From Bigelowiella natans CCMP2755 (taxonomy: Eukaryota > Cercozoa > Chlorarachniophyceae): a stretch of 64,000 bases of DNA. A program made the translations under genes and the position numbers. This document shows, piece after piece, positions 48,841-61,012 of this stretch. Below the pieces are notes generated by a model that was not told where the DNA came from, searched no databases, and was given only the letters and a program-made list of their open reading frames with translations. The first letter of the stretch is position 1; every line of letters begins with the position of its first letter. The stretch is from contig ADNK01000096.1 in NCBI GenBank assembly GCA_000320545.1, forward strand, positions 62,001-126,000. The letters run 5' to 3'.

Positions 48841-50121
48841 ATGGTGTCTGCCATGAAACTTGCAAGGGGAAGGGGATTCCCAAATCTATTGCTAGCATGC
48901 ATCACTATTTCAATTTTCCCAGCTTCACTTTCTTCTGCTGAATCTCTTTACGAGCGTCAAAGTAATAAAGAGCCTTGTCCCAAAATCTTGAGCTCTGGGA
49001 AGTGTCCTGAAGGATTTAATCTTAACAAGGACTTGAAGACCTGTAGCGGTGATCATAATATGGGATATGTTTTCTATATGACGATACACCAAGTATCCAG
49101 TATTTAATAATCAGTTTGTTAAGAGTGTTCGGTTATTTATCTTCAAACCAATGAATCTTTTTTTGACAGAAGTGGTTTTCACTTCTCTCAGACATTGACG
49201 AATGCGAAATTAATAATGGGGGCTGCCAGCACGAATGCAACAATATTTGTGGAGGATATATTTGTTCATGCAGAAAAGGATTCTTATTAGACAAAGATCA
49301 ACATTCTTGTAAAGGTAACTTTTGGACATCCATGGAAGCGATCAGGAACAAATATATTATGCGTATCTTCAGCCAACGATTGCTTCGAAGGAACCATAAG
49401 TAACTTTACCTTGGGATCAAATATCGATGCTTCCTATCGACTTGATAGAATGCTTGTGGATGGTGGATCGTTTTCACATTCATGTGCAAGCTTGGATAAG
49501 GGTTTTGGATGCAATGCAGAAGTTCGTTGCCAAAATGGACAAGTACACGTGGATGTGGCTCAGTGTTGTGGTACGAAGCTGCAGATACAAATTTCCATTA
49601 ATTAGATGAAACAATACTTACTCTGTTCTCCATTAATGCATCTAGCACATTGCCACCTTTCTAGTTGGGAGAAAGGTGATTGTTCAAAAACTTGTGGAGA
49701 AGGTTTTTTGATCGAGGTCAAAATTATGATAATCAATTTTGTAGCATGTAATATGAATAATTTGTAACAGAAACGTACAATTTTGACTCCTCCGACTGAG
49801 GGTGGAAACGAGTGTGGAACGTTGCAACGACAGATTCCATGCAATCATGGCTGTTGTCCAGGTTTGTTTCACTTGAGTTTTATGCACCCACACTGAGACG
49901 TCTTCTCTGATTCTCAGTTAATTGTGAGCTTGGAGACTGGATTACTGAGCCATGCTCAACAACTTGCGGTTGTGGTGCTATCAAGCATCATAGACCTATA
50001 TTAGTGCGGCCAGCTTGTGGTGGAGAGCCTTGTGGACCTCGTGAAACATTCACATCTTGCCAAAACGATCCATGCGATGACGGAACCTATGACACTGTAC
50101 CATAAAATTATTACAATATAA

Positions 50122-50159
<38 letters not shown>

Positions 50160-51281
50160 TTGATGTGTGTATAAAACTTTTACGGGTTTGTTTTTTACAT
50201 CGTACATTGCAGGATCCGTTTTTCTACGAACCCGATCCAAATACTGACAATCTCTCGCGCCCATCAACAAAAACAAGCACTGTCTTGAATGGAAAATCAA
50301 ATGCTAACGTTCATCCATCAACGCATCTCTCAGAACAAACTGCATCTCCAACTACGAAATCAAATACTGACACTGGAACTGGCTACTTCAGTGGAAATAC
50401 GGGATTTGTTTCAGCATCCGTCGTAAGTACAGGGATTGTCGGGGAGGCTATATCCCCGGGAGAAACAGTTAAGTGCACTTATCGTCAATACGAGAATGTC
50501 GGGAAATGCTCTGGGCCTTGTGGACCTGGAAGCGGACATGGTGTTCAAAATCAGGTATTTGCATAGGCCAATTTGCGTTAAAGAAATTATTATTATAACC
50601 GAGACATAAAACATAAAACATCCCAAAGGCCTTGCTCTTGCAGTGAGCACTATATTTTTGCCGTAGGTAAGTCGTCCTTTACAGGAAAATTGCAATGCAC
50701 GATGGCGAAAGATTTCGTGTGAACCTTTATGTGGAGGTAGAAATGTACGCCATAGCAAAGGATTGCCCTCGTTTGATAAATATTTGTTACCATTATAGTG
50801 GAGACTGTGGTCTGGAAGGCTACTCATTGTAGTGGAGTTGAACTCGATAGTAGACATATTGCGGATCACTTTAGCCCAACATCTTTGGAAAATTGCCGGG
50901 AACAACCGGGAGAGACGGTATAGGTTATTCAAATTTGTAAAATTCTTATTGACTTTTTGTGATCCACTTTGCAAGGACCCTACTGCAGCAATAGCAAATT
51001 GCATCGAATTGTGTAATTCAATTTCTCAATGTGCAGGATTTACATTTGCTCAGGGAGATGAGGTACTTCTGACGAAGCTTAGTTATAAATTAGTATATAA
51101 CAACTGTGTTACACAGGTAAATCGTTGTTGTTTCCACGCCGATACGAGGTACGAGTACTTCGTTGAAAATTGGTACTAAATAATGAAATTTTATAACATG
51201 TTTTGTTTGCTACACAACAGCATAAAGCAGCATGATCTACCCGATTACTACTGCTTCGAAAAATCACTGAACCCCGCTTGA
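48841..51281 (+). CDS. secreted EGF / thrombospondin type-1 protein
   Basis: Twelve predicted exons: 48841-49048, 49192-49314, 49373-49570, 49646-49716, 49771-49861, 49918-50096, 50213-50554, 50667-50736, 50799-50917, 50976-51062, 51117-51148 and 51221-51281. All phases agree, giving 526 residues. Residues 1-33 are a signal peptide. Exon 2 is a calcium-binding EGF domain (DIDECEINNGGCQHEC, ending CRKGFLLDKDQHSC). Exons 4-6 carry two thrombospondin type-1 like units (SSWEKGDCSKTCGEGF and GDWITEPCSTTCGCGAIKHH). A Ser/Thr/Asn-rich linker and further Cys pairs follow, ending with a PAN/apple-like CNSISQCAGFTF. It is probably an extracellular adhesion or matrix protein. There is no transmembrane anchor at the C-terminus. 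Confidence 0.9.
50125..50158. repeat. (TG)n microsatellite in an intron
   Basis: A TG run in the intron before exon 50213-50554 of the EGF/TSP1 gene. Confidence 0.9.
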
Positions 51282-52170
51282 AATGTGGGAATATCTGCAT
51301 GCATGCAGCTCAGAGATGCTGGAGATTGACTCATTTCAATGCCTGCAGACTACAGTCTTGCTGGAATCATTTCATTAGCACATTAAGAACATCTCCACTT
51401 TTGTGAGCAAAGCTTTGCTACACTCGCGTGCATTGTGTGCTTTCCATCCATCACTGTATGCAAGGCTAAGCGCGACTTCAACACATTTTCTAGCTTTGCA
51501 TGCGCAGTAGTGCCAACGTTCATGCAAAGCACAATGGTGAGCCTAGCTAGCTAGATGCACACACGTGCAACACGGCGCATCACAACTGTGTCCATGCTCA
51601 TCTGAATGCAGACAACCACCGAAACTTCTCAACGTCGCGCCACAACAAATTGCTCACGCAACTCTAGAACTGCCCATCTCTAGATCTCCAGCTAGCTAGA
51701 GAGCTACTAGATCTAGCTATCTAGCTATCCTAGCTAGCTAGTATCGTTCATCAAAGTGAACCAGTCCTATCTAGCTATGACTTCTAGACTACTCCAGTAC
51801 TAGACTATACTAGCTACCTAAACAAGCCTAGAAGCTTCAAATTTCACTGATTCAACCTAGCAACCACTACACCACTGACCAGCCAATCTAGCAATCTAGC
51901 CTAGCTAGCTAGTAGCAATCTCTGGATGTAGCAATGCAAATCAGAATGGTTGGTAAATCTAATTTCGCAATGCTAGAATGAGTCTGCAAGCGGTTGCAAT
52001 GCTTGGGTGAATCAGCATCTTGAAGCACTTAATTGTTTAGTCTAGTAGTGTTTGAAAATGAGTCAAGTGAGCAACAACTAGATGAACCCTTCTAGCCTCG
52101 TAGCCTTCGTTCATCATCATTCGAATCGCAAAACTTGCCAATGATGTTTTCTAGTTTTCTCTACTTGTCC
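51282..52170. other. convergent intergenic space with a CTAG-rich block
   Basis: TGCA-rich near 51300 and 51550, then a dense cluster of CTAG, TAGCTAGC and AGATCTAG words from about 51540 to 51910. No gene is seen. Confidence 0.6.
51540..51910. repeat. CTAG/TAGC-rich low-complexity block
   Basis: The tetranucleotide CTAG recurs many times in imperfect TAGCTAGCTAG strings. It is irregular, not a clean tandem repeat. Confidence 0.7.
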
Positions 52171-53817
52171 TCATATGTTCCTGAGTAGTGTCAATTTTCC
52201 TACTTGTTCCTTTAACAAGTTTCGCTCAGCCGTGATAGTTTTCACCTGCTGGTGAAGCTCTCGATTTTCCTGGAAAACCAGCAACGCAATCAAGATTCGA
52301 TATTTCAACGTCATAATTTGAGGAAGTCCTGAACCTTTTCTAAACCATTCTGCTTTGATCGCAAAATGAATAATTCCCTTTTAGATGCTAGATTACTTTC
52401 CCTCTCTGCTGTCTGCACCATATTTACGAAATTAGTCGTGACATCTCAGTTTGTATCTTTTCAAATTTGAATACCCCCATTCGCATCTGATCAGCTCTTC
52501 GTTGAGCCTCTCGCACCTTAAAATCTGCATCCTTCTCAATTCTTTCTTGAGAAAGCATGGAGTGTTTCTTAGCCCGTTCAGCCTAGGGGCAATAGTAGCG
52601 TTAATTCCTGTGCATCCAATAAATCAGTGTGTCCACCTGCACTATCCTTGACATAAGCAAATTAACTCGAGCATCATGGGCCTGGGATTCTTGCTGGCGC
52701 TGACGACGAAGTGTCTCAATCTCTTCTCGAGAATGTGCAAGCTGAGCACGGTACTGCGAAAGAACATGCAAAATACGGTTCAAAGTAACATTTTGCACGG
52801 TATTCGACATTGGTATAGTGCCTGTGTTAGCTGATCTTCTAGACTATCTGCTCGAGCTTTTCTGGTGCTGGCTAGTGCCTCGGCCTTCTCGGCCTACCAG
52901 GATTAATATTCTTCAGGTTTAGCTGTGAGAGAATAAAAGCTAGCACACACTCAAACTTACTCGTCTTACAGCCTCGATATATTTTTCTTCCCAATTCCTT
53001 GAATCTTTTCTCTCTTGGAGAAGCTCTGTGTGCAGCCTTGAAGTCGCTATTTACAAAAATCATCAGCTGTTTCCCTAGTAACACAAGATGAGAAACCTTC
53101 TTCCAGACGCTGTATTTCCATTCGATAAGATATGTTCTGTGCTGGTTGGAGGAGAATGTGTTAGCGCATTAATAGTCAGTGAGACTGAGTAAGTACTTTT
53201 CACTTGCTTCGAATTTTCGAAGAGCTCCCTAATTGAATGATGGGTGTGAGTATATTGAGGGAGAAAGAACAGAGAAGAAGGCGCGGGGCTTTCTATTGTT
53301 GCTGGACCCCTGACCTCTCTCTCACTCCCCTTCTTCTTGCATCGTCATGCGCAGATTTCAGCCCTTTCTCACATGCTTGCAGGCGATTCGCTAGAGTCAC
53401 ACAAATATCAAATACAATCTTATCGTTCGAAGAGGATGGAAGAGATCGTTAACCTGTTCTGTTCAATTCTGCGCCCAGGGAGTGTTCCTGTTTCAAAAGA
53501 TCCTCTACCTGAGGTAAAACAAGTCATTTCTATCATTAAAATTCGACTTTACTTTCCCTGGGCATTGTTAGTACCCGTTTCCGCATCGCATACGTGCTTT
53601 CTTTGTAGCCAGCCTGTTTATATTAAAAAACCATTTTTGTTTTTTCCCGTAATTTTGATACCAGCGACAGTGAGAGGTTCTGACTTTGAATTCATCGATT
53701 ACGCTTCTCAAACGGCCGAGACCATTCTGCAAAAATAGCATGCGTGTGATGAGAGAGACAATTTAGAAGCACTTCGCGGGCAATCATTACAGGAGACCAC
53801 ACCTTCGGATCTTCCAT
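52171..53817 (-). CDS. coiled-coil protein
   Basis: Thirteen predicted exons, complement of 53803-53817, 53685-53726, 53575-53613, 53454-53508, 53326-53390, 53204-53228, 53097-53141, 52961-53046, 52822-52893, 52637-52753, 52475-52582, 52335-52412 and 52171-52269, giving 281 residues. Almost the whole chain is charged and heptad-like (LRSVIDEFK, SREEIETLRRQRQQE, AERAKKHSMLSQERIEK, ENRELHQQVKTI), so it should form one long coiled coil. It has no signal peptide or enzyme domain. Cytoskeletal or centriolar roles are common for such proteins, but none can be assigned. The first exon codes for only five residues. The intron after 52822 needs a GC donor. Confidence 0.83.
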
Positions 53818-54380
53818 GCTTGCCGAAACTGAAGAATTTGAAGCAAATGCGGGACACTAAATCAAAGCCCCAGGCGACTGAAGGGAGAAAACAAATGAGC
53901 TTGGGGAGACATGGGTGAATTTCGAGCATTACTTGGCTCTTGCCCCTTATTAATCTCGTGCCTCGATCAAGCAACGCCTATTCTAGATCTGCTGCCTCCT
54001 CATGACCGTTTCGATTCTGCGAGTAGTCCGTTCCTTGTACACGAATGTGCACATTGTTGTGGAGTGTTCTTCGTGGGTTTGGCCTTCAAGCTCGATTATC
54101 AGATATCATCCGTATAATTTTACGCCTAAATCGCTAGCAGACTGCCGCTCGGTTTTTCCTCCGGCTCCGATTTCAAGCAGCTCTTAAGCATGCGACAACA
54201 GAAGCGCGGGAAAGCGTTGCTGTTTTTCCTGAAGCTGTTTCCTGCGAGAATCGACGAGGAATCCCTCGCTCGACGTGATGAAGACCTTGACGCACTAATA
54301 TAAAATGCCTGTGTTTTCCAGCATAACTCGCGCTTCCCTCCCACCCCCAGCACGTTAATTGCAGCAAAATTAATCTGAAA
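53818..54380. promoter_or_regulatory. divergent promoter region of the coiled-coil and AKR-like genes
   Basis: 563 bases between opposite starts. ORFs here are short and inconsistent. There is no TGCA-rich block. Confidence 0.45.
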
Positions 54381-54895
54381 ATGGGAAGCTCGCCCGATGG
54401 CCAGCAGGCCTCGCTTTCCGGATCAAAATCGCGGTCATATTTACTGGCCCCATCTCGAATCTTCCTTGCAGTCGCCTTGCTTGCATCAAACACCCTCGCC
54501 GAGAATGCGAAATGTGACCGCTCAGCCGAACCTAGGGAACGACGTTTCCTCGCAGGCAGTCAGCGGAATTTTCCGCATAAACACATGGCAACAATGTTGA
54601 GAGGAGGGATGGCCAAACGAAGAACAAAGCATTCGTCACATGGGACGTCAGAACAAAGGAAAGTACAGTCCCAACACAAGGCTCCAAAAGCTGCAGTGGT
54701 GGAGGATAAGCCGGAAGTAGAGAGGAAGCCCAAAATTTGGGCCAGTGACCCACGAGCTGCTGAATTGCTTGCTGGGCTGCATGGGTATATAGTTTGAAAA
54801 AGATTAAGTGGTCGCTGATCCACGTCAGCGTAACACCTGTAGTCTGCACACCCACACCCATCCACACCCATCCACACACACACACACACACACAC

Positions 54896-54945
<50 letters not shown>

Positions 54946-57150
54946 AGAAAGAGAGTCAGAGAGAGAGACAGGGAGAGAGAGTCAGAGAGAGAGAGAGAGA
55001 AATGATCATATTATTCTCAGGAACAGTGTAAAAGAATCTTCTATCGTCATGATGGATGGGAAAAAGGCACCTACGATGGCAGAGCTAGGCCTTCCTACGG
55101 GGTTCAAGCATGAGAATAGAACCGCTCAGCACCTGGCATTTCTCAATCTACTGAAGAATAACAAAACTAAAGACTTTTTAGTCTGCGACCCGATGCCCTT
55201 GGATGTTCAGCCAGATCCTGGAATTCTAGTGTCGGATGCAGGAATAAAAAATGTGAGCGGTAAGATGCACAGATTTCAACATCTCCACTGCAGATATCTG
55301 ATTGTGATCTGATGTAGAAATGCGAACGGCGATTGGCTGGCGCCTGAAATCGGCATTTCTTGAAGGGTGTGAACTATACGACATATCTCCAATACCGGCT
55401 GTGGAGTCTCTGGTACTACTTGAGAGAATAATCTATTTGTTTGATTGACGCTGGTCTGAATTCACATCGCAATATATCAGTTCGGCGACGTATACGATGT
55501 GGCGAAGAATGCAATTCCAGACGGGAGGGATGGAATAAGGGTCGTCACGCACATAAAGCTCAGTGGTAGTTCTTCTTTGCTTCGAAAATATAACAATTGG
55601 GTAAGAGGTACAGAATGAAATCAGTAATGGAAGTCACCCCACCCGAGCAGATCGCGGGAATGTTGAACAAGAAATCACAGCTCAGATGAAAGCAACATTG
55701 AAGCGAACCCACCTCTCCTATGTGGATGTAGCAGTCTTACACTGGCCGAAGACACTCAACGAAACAGTAGGAGAGATCTAATAGCATGTAAACTCTGCGA
55801 TACTAATTACTGTCTACTACAGGAAATTACGAAAGCTTGGGGCATCATGGAGGATCTGTAAGCCTCGCAAATTTTTGATGTGATGTTTATTCAATCCGAT
55901 TTATGCACGATGACTTAAATTAGCTACCGCAAGAACCTGGCAAGATCCATTGGTATCTTCGGCGTTCCTAAAGACCTTGCAAGGTTTTTAGATCACCGCC
56001 CAATCAGGTGATGATAATAATGGCCAAGTTCCAAACTAATCGTAATGTTCAGGGGGAAAAGTTCATATTCGTCTTCCTGCTCCTCCACCTCCTCCTCCTC
56101 CTCCTCTGGCCCACCCCTCTTCATTGTTGTGTCATTCAGACCAATGTTACTAGCTTTGGATTCTCGCTACGGCTTTGTTTCTGAGCAAGAGTTGGGATCT
56201 CAGGAGCTCAAGTGGACTCAGGTGTGAGTTGTTAGCTATCCGTGCCTTCGCCAAATCATTCATTATGGGGACTCGTTCGTTGTTGTTTCAATATCAAGCC
56301 AAATGGTAACATTTTGGAGAGCTACCGACGTATCGGAATCATTAGTATTCCTATTTAACCGTGATTTCGGACTAAGACTCATCGGTGTTTTCCGTTGAAT
56401 TTGGGGATCCCCTAACGAAGCAGTATATGTAACTTCATCATCGTATAGGTTGCTGTGACCCTACCTGTGTCCAAGAGGAGGCTGCCACCCCCCATTCCAG
56501 CTATAGCTCGTGATTTGATGTTGGAGTCCACCATGGATCTTGTTCGAGCGGCCAGTATGGGAATAAACGTTGCCACTTTTCACCCGATCCAAGGTAGTAT
56601 TAGTGGGCTTCCTTGCAGCCTGGGAGTGACAGCAGTCAATAAGATCTGAAAAGATGTTGAGATTATGAGGATGATGATGATGACGACGACGATAATGATG
56701 ATGGTAAAATCAACCACGGGCAAATCTCCCAGCGGAAAGTTGCGCTTTTGTTCATGCATGGTAAATTTACACTCCCCTAAAGATAAGTGGTATTCGCAGA
56801 TATAAGCAACATTACAATTCTAACCTGGAGGACAAGACTTGCTGGTAGTGTTACCTCGTCCACTGATGAAACTCAAAGTCTCCGCATTAACAACGTGTGT
56901 TCCTATAGGTATGCGCGCCAGGGAGGAGGACCTCGAGCAGGTGGTCAAGGCCTACGGACGCCCGGTATCCTCCTCCTCCTCCCTACGATCTTGTATATTT
57001 ATGATTCTCTTCTGAAGTGCATTGGATGAAACATGCACACAGATGCGCCATCGGCTCTTCGACGCAATGGCAAGACTTCTTCCTCTTCTCGCGACAATAG
57101 CGCTGCTTCAGACGAAGGAGTTCGGGACCACAATCGCCAGTAAGGATTGA
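54381..57150 (+). CDS. aldo-keto reductase-like protein with plastid-type leader
   Basis: Eleven predicted exons: 54381-54784, 55021-55259, 55318-55412, 55481-55565, 55651-55766, 55823-55857, 55924-56007, 56140-56221, 56449-56593, 56909-56964 and 57043-57150, about 482 residues. Residues 24-40 form a signal peptide after a polar start and are followed by a basic transit-like region (RERRFLAGSQRNFPHKH). AKR landmarks are ELYDISPIPAVES (active-site Asp region), THIKLS (catalytic Lys), LKRTHLSYVDVAVLHWP (catalytic His) and KAWGIMEDL...ARSIGIFG. AKRs reduce carbonyls with NADPH. The Tyr expected shortly after the active-site Asp is not where the family has it, so activity is uncertain. The 3' end may instead splice at a GTAAGG at 57140 into an exon near 57228. 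Confidence 0.82.
54873..55002. repeat. (CA)n(GA)n compound microsatellite in an intron
   Basis: A CA run followed by a long imperfect GA tract in the first intron of the AKR-like gene. Confidence 0.9.
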
Positions 57151-58894
57151 ATTGATTCCCCTGTCCTCCTTCCCATCAGCTGCTTGAAGTTAGTTGTTAT
57201 TCGGTAACCTTTACCAGACATCCCACTAGTTGAGTCTTCTCGCACTTTTGCGAGCAAGATCACTCGAACTGTTTTCCCGGCGCTCTGCTCATCCGCCAAA
57301 TTTCAGAATCAGTTAGCAATTCTGACGATATTTTCAGGTCAACACCCATAGCATTGCAGTCGGTATTAGATAGCGAAGTCTCTCTCTACACGTGATGCTC
57401 TAATAGTGCAGTATAGTCCATGATTTACGTGTTTCCTGATTGTTAAAGTAGCAGACCCATGAACTGCTGCGTCTGCGAAAGTCTTATTCATTCTTTCCTT
57501 TAATTATTTAATATATTTCATGAGGAGGCTCAACACCAAGCTTGCGCACTGAATGTACACTACATGCGTCTCACGGCAATTCACGTTCAAGATTTTCTTT
57601 CTTTTTTTTGACAATTAGGCGCGTTTATCCTTGACCAAATTCTCCCACAAACTCGTCTTCTTCCAAGATCTCTTGCAACTGCCCCGGCATTGTCCTCTAC
57701 GACCCTTCTACTCTATTTCCTATTTCTACATTCCAGGCAAACAAATACTGATTTTTCCCAAATCTGTGAAACGGTTCTCCTGAAAGCAAGTTTATTGAGT
57801 AATTATGCATCTAGCACAATGAGTGGAGGCTTTAAGTACTTTAAGGACAGATGCTCATCTTACTTTCGATGTGCAGAGGGGTTGGTACATCACTCTTTAT
57901 CTAAAATCTTAGACTCGGAAATCATGAAGAAGATGAAAGTTGGGAGAGGTGTATCCATCCCGTCACTACAAGGAAAGCAAATATAGAAATTTTTCCCTAT
58001 CATGGCGAGCTGGGATGCGGACGTGAGTTGTAAATTTTGTTTACATGGCCGCTGTTACTCCAAAACGTTTATAATTTCTTGAAATAATTGTAACAAATAA
58101 AGTGTAGTCTCAGCTAGAGATTTGGTTGTTTCCATAATCAACATGCTCTGCAGCTTCTGTATGTTCAATAACTCTAGATAACGAGCTTGGCTACAGACAG
58201 TTTGTGGCATGTATTACTACATGCAAGCACATAGCATTATGATGTCTTGTGTTGAGATGTCAGAAACCACGCCACCGTGAAGTTACGGCGCGCTACGCAA
58301 GCGGATGATCATCGATCGATATCACGGTCTAGTTTCTTCGAACGTGCGTAGACAATTAGTTGTGTCCATGTGTGCATTTACAAGTATTTTTTATGCTCTA
58401 CATTGTGCATGTGTGCAGCGGTCTCGTATCGCACACAATAGTGCACCTGCATGCAAGAGTGTTATAGTGTCATGAGCAGCTAGTACGTGGGCGCTGCTGA
58501 CTTATTGGCACATTCTGGCATGCGACGCTAGATGGCATGCTGTGTCACGCGTCTAGGCGTGTAACTAGCGCTCAAAGACGACACGGTCATAGGTACGATG
58601 ACCAACGCTATGTGTATGTACACACATGGCTGGCAGCACAAATGCATGTAAATCACTAAATCACATGCTGATCGACCGACACGCGATCGATACTGTAAAG
58701 ATACGGTATCACATGGAGACGCAAAGTCAACTTTAGATAACATTGCCTTTACATATCATCAAGATATTTTTGTCGCACTGCTGCCATGCAAGTTTTTGGA
58801 CATCCATAAAATTTTCAGCCTAAAGTAACTATCAGGAAGAATAATGAGCTACTTTATACATTTTTATTACCCATTCAAAGTTTTACATCTATCC
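57151..58894. other. convergent intergenic space between the AKR-like and SPF-repeat genes
   Basis: Possible extra 3' exon of the AKR-like gene near 57228-57305. An isolated 98-codon plus-strand ORF at 57690-57986 has no domain and is not called. From about 58150 to 58740 the sequence is TGCA/GCATG-rich. Confidence 0.45.
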
Positions 58895-59976
58895 TCACAT
58901 GTCATCATAATGTATCGCCCCTAGCTTGAAGACTAAGAATCCAGTTCCCGCCATCAGAAAAGCTATCGTTAAGAAGCTGAGAATCAAACTAAAGGAGACA
59001 CTTTTATACCACGGAGCGGAAGACTTTGCGAATTCAGAGATCTCTTCGACGGCAGTTGGCTGCGCTTGTGTTGGAAATCCTTGATCAAAAGGACTGTTTT
59101 TCTTTTGGAAATCAGCTGCTAATTGGTCGAACGGGTTCGAAGGATCGTTGAATGGATCGGAGGGGGCGGTATCAGCAAATGGAGATGAAGCTGTAGTTTG
59201 GGCAAAAGGCGATGCACTTCCCTCGAAAGGAGACTTTTTGGTTTCAGGGAATGGCGATCCACTGCCTTCGAAGGGTGACTTCTTACTATCGGCAAATGGT
59301 GATACTGTTGTTTCTGAGGTCTCAAATGGACTCACTGAAATTCAAACAGAAGTAAGTAAGTTTCAATCTTTAAACTAACTTTATTGATGAATTACCTCTT
59401 GTTTTCTCTGCTTCCCTCTTCAAAGATTCGGCAGACACAGGGGCTCCAATTTCACCTTCCGCGGCCCGGAAGCTTGATTCGGATATCCGTTTTTTTTCGT
59501 CATCGTCCTTGTCAACAACCTCATAATCAGGTCGATCCTCGAGACCTTCCACATCTTCATTGAAAAGCCTGTAACGTAGCACATACGTAATCATTGGAGA
59601 TTGATGGGCGAAGATTATTTACTTTCTGCGTGCAACATTGGTGTTATTACTTTTTAAAGTCCTTTCGATCCCTTTGGATGAGTCGCCAGACTTCTGCAGC
59701 TCCCTCGTCTTCCGAAAATTTTGCTGCATAGATTTTTGTTGAGGTACCAGGCCTTGCACACCCAAGTCTCCTCGGGCTTCTTGCAGTCCTTGTCCACCGA
59801 AATTGTGACGGAACAGATGATCTAGAACGAAATGATCGAATTGGAGAGGAGAGCGTTGCGAGAGGGAAAATCGAAATAAGGAGAACAGCCCGGAGTACCC
59901 CGCCTCTTACGGGCGACTCGTGAATACGGGACTCCATTCCCAGCGGAGCAACGAGGATTGGGCGATTTTTCAGCAT
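58895..59976 (-). CDS. membrane protein with SPF/DPF/NPF motifs and plastid-type leader
   Basis: Three exons, complement of 59651-59976, 59396-59568 and 58895-59334. Starting at the first Met gives 312 residues and at the Met at 59937 gives 299. Residues near the start hold a hydrophobic signal (VLRAVLLISIFPLATLS) followed by an Arg/Ser-rich transit-like region. The third exon carries about seven SPF units (SPFETS, SPFADS, SPFEGS, SPFPET), then SDPFNDPSNPFDQ, and ends with one transmembrane helix and a short tail. DPF and NPF are known adaptor and EH-domain binding motifs in endocytosis, and their presence behind a plastid leader is unusual. No enzyme domain is seen. Function unknown. Confidence 0.83.
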
Positions 59977-61012
59977 GCGTCTTGTGTATTACATTACCGC
60001 ATCAAAACTAATGAAGGCATTTTTATTTGCCTCCTTCAGCGCAGTTCTCGTCAGAAAGTCCAGCTTTTCTATGTCGCAGATAAATTTGAGAGAGTTCTTG
60101 TGAAAGAATTATTGCCACCCAAAAGAAGTATCCGGATCTTCAACGTCACTGACCGTCATTTTGAGATGAAGTCCGGATTCTCAGGAAGAATACCGTAACT
60201 CGCTGTTGTCGTACTCACCTTTTCAGAAAATACGCGAAATTTCCATCGGAGCGCATAGCTACTATTTTCAGCTTGGTTTTTCGCTGAGAAAATTCATAGG
60301 AGCACCTCCTCTCCTGAATTTATCGTATAATATTTCCTTTTTAACAAGTCGTTTAAAATAAATTGAGAACTTTTTTTTTCGGATGTAGACGTCGATGGGC
60401 TAAGGGTGAATCTGGTTAGACCTAGATCACTGGCGCTTCAATTCAAGCAGAGAGTAGTTCAGAAGAAATAGGCAGAATCGACGCTTTTTCTTGATAAAAT
60501 AGCCTATATTTTCACCTTTTAGCTGTTCGAAAATGATATCCGAAAGCACTTCGCCACATCGCTTGGCCCTTCAACCCACCCCAGCTCCAACCTTGCACAA
60601 ACGCTTTGCCACCTCACTTGGGACACGAAACCGACGAGTTCGATCCCAAAAAGGCCCCCCTTCCAAAAACCTTCTCCCTAGCGTTGTATGAGCAATCAGC
60701 TGTCTAATTCTTCAACCCCGAAATTTGTGAGAAAAGAATTAAGGACAGCCAGCCGACAAGACAATAAACAGAATGGTATGAGTATAACATAATGGCTGAG
60801 TTTCTTATTTCACAAGTTCTGAAAGATCAATTTTCCCCCACTTCATAAACCGTATGCATAGGTGAGCGTTCACAAGTGCAGTCACGTTCGAAGCATGGTA
60901 ATAATTTAATGATGAAACATTGTGATACATCCTGCTGCTACACATGTGATTTATGGATGTAATGGATATAAAATAAGGATACGTGTGTAATTGTAAACGT
61001 GATAATATTTAG
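59977..61012. other. divergent space upstream of the RNF10-like gene
   Basis: About 1 kb between the SPF gene start and the first supported exon of the RING gene. The latter's start codon should be in a small upstream exon here, because its main frame opens after an ATTTAG acceptor at 61012 without an ATG. I could not fix that exon. No other gene is seen. Confidence 0.45.

Noticed and set aside
56797-56907. Open stretch DISNITILTWRTRLAGS as an exon of the AKR-like gene
   Set aside because: The downstream exon at 56909 joins directly in phase to 56593 and gives a better helical continuation, so this stretch is taken as intronic.
57108-57299. Minus-strand ORF starting MADEQSAGKTVRV
   Set aside because: It overlaps the last AKR-like exon on the other strand and has no further exons; it is more likely a shadow.
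57690-57986. 98-codon plus-strand ORF
   Set aside because: No domain, no plausible neighbours in phase, and it lies in a convergent intergenic space likely to contain 3' UTRs.
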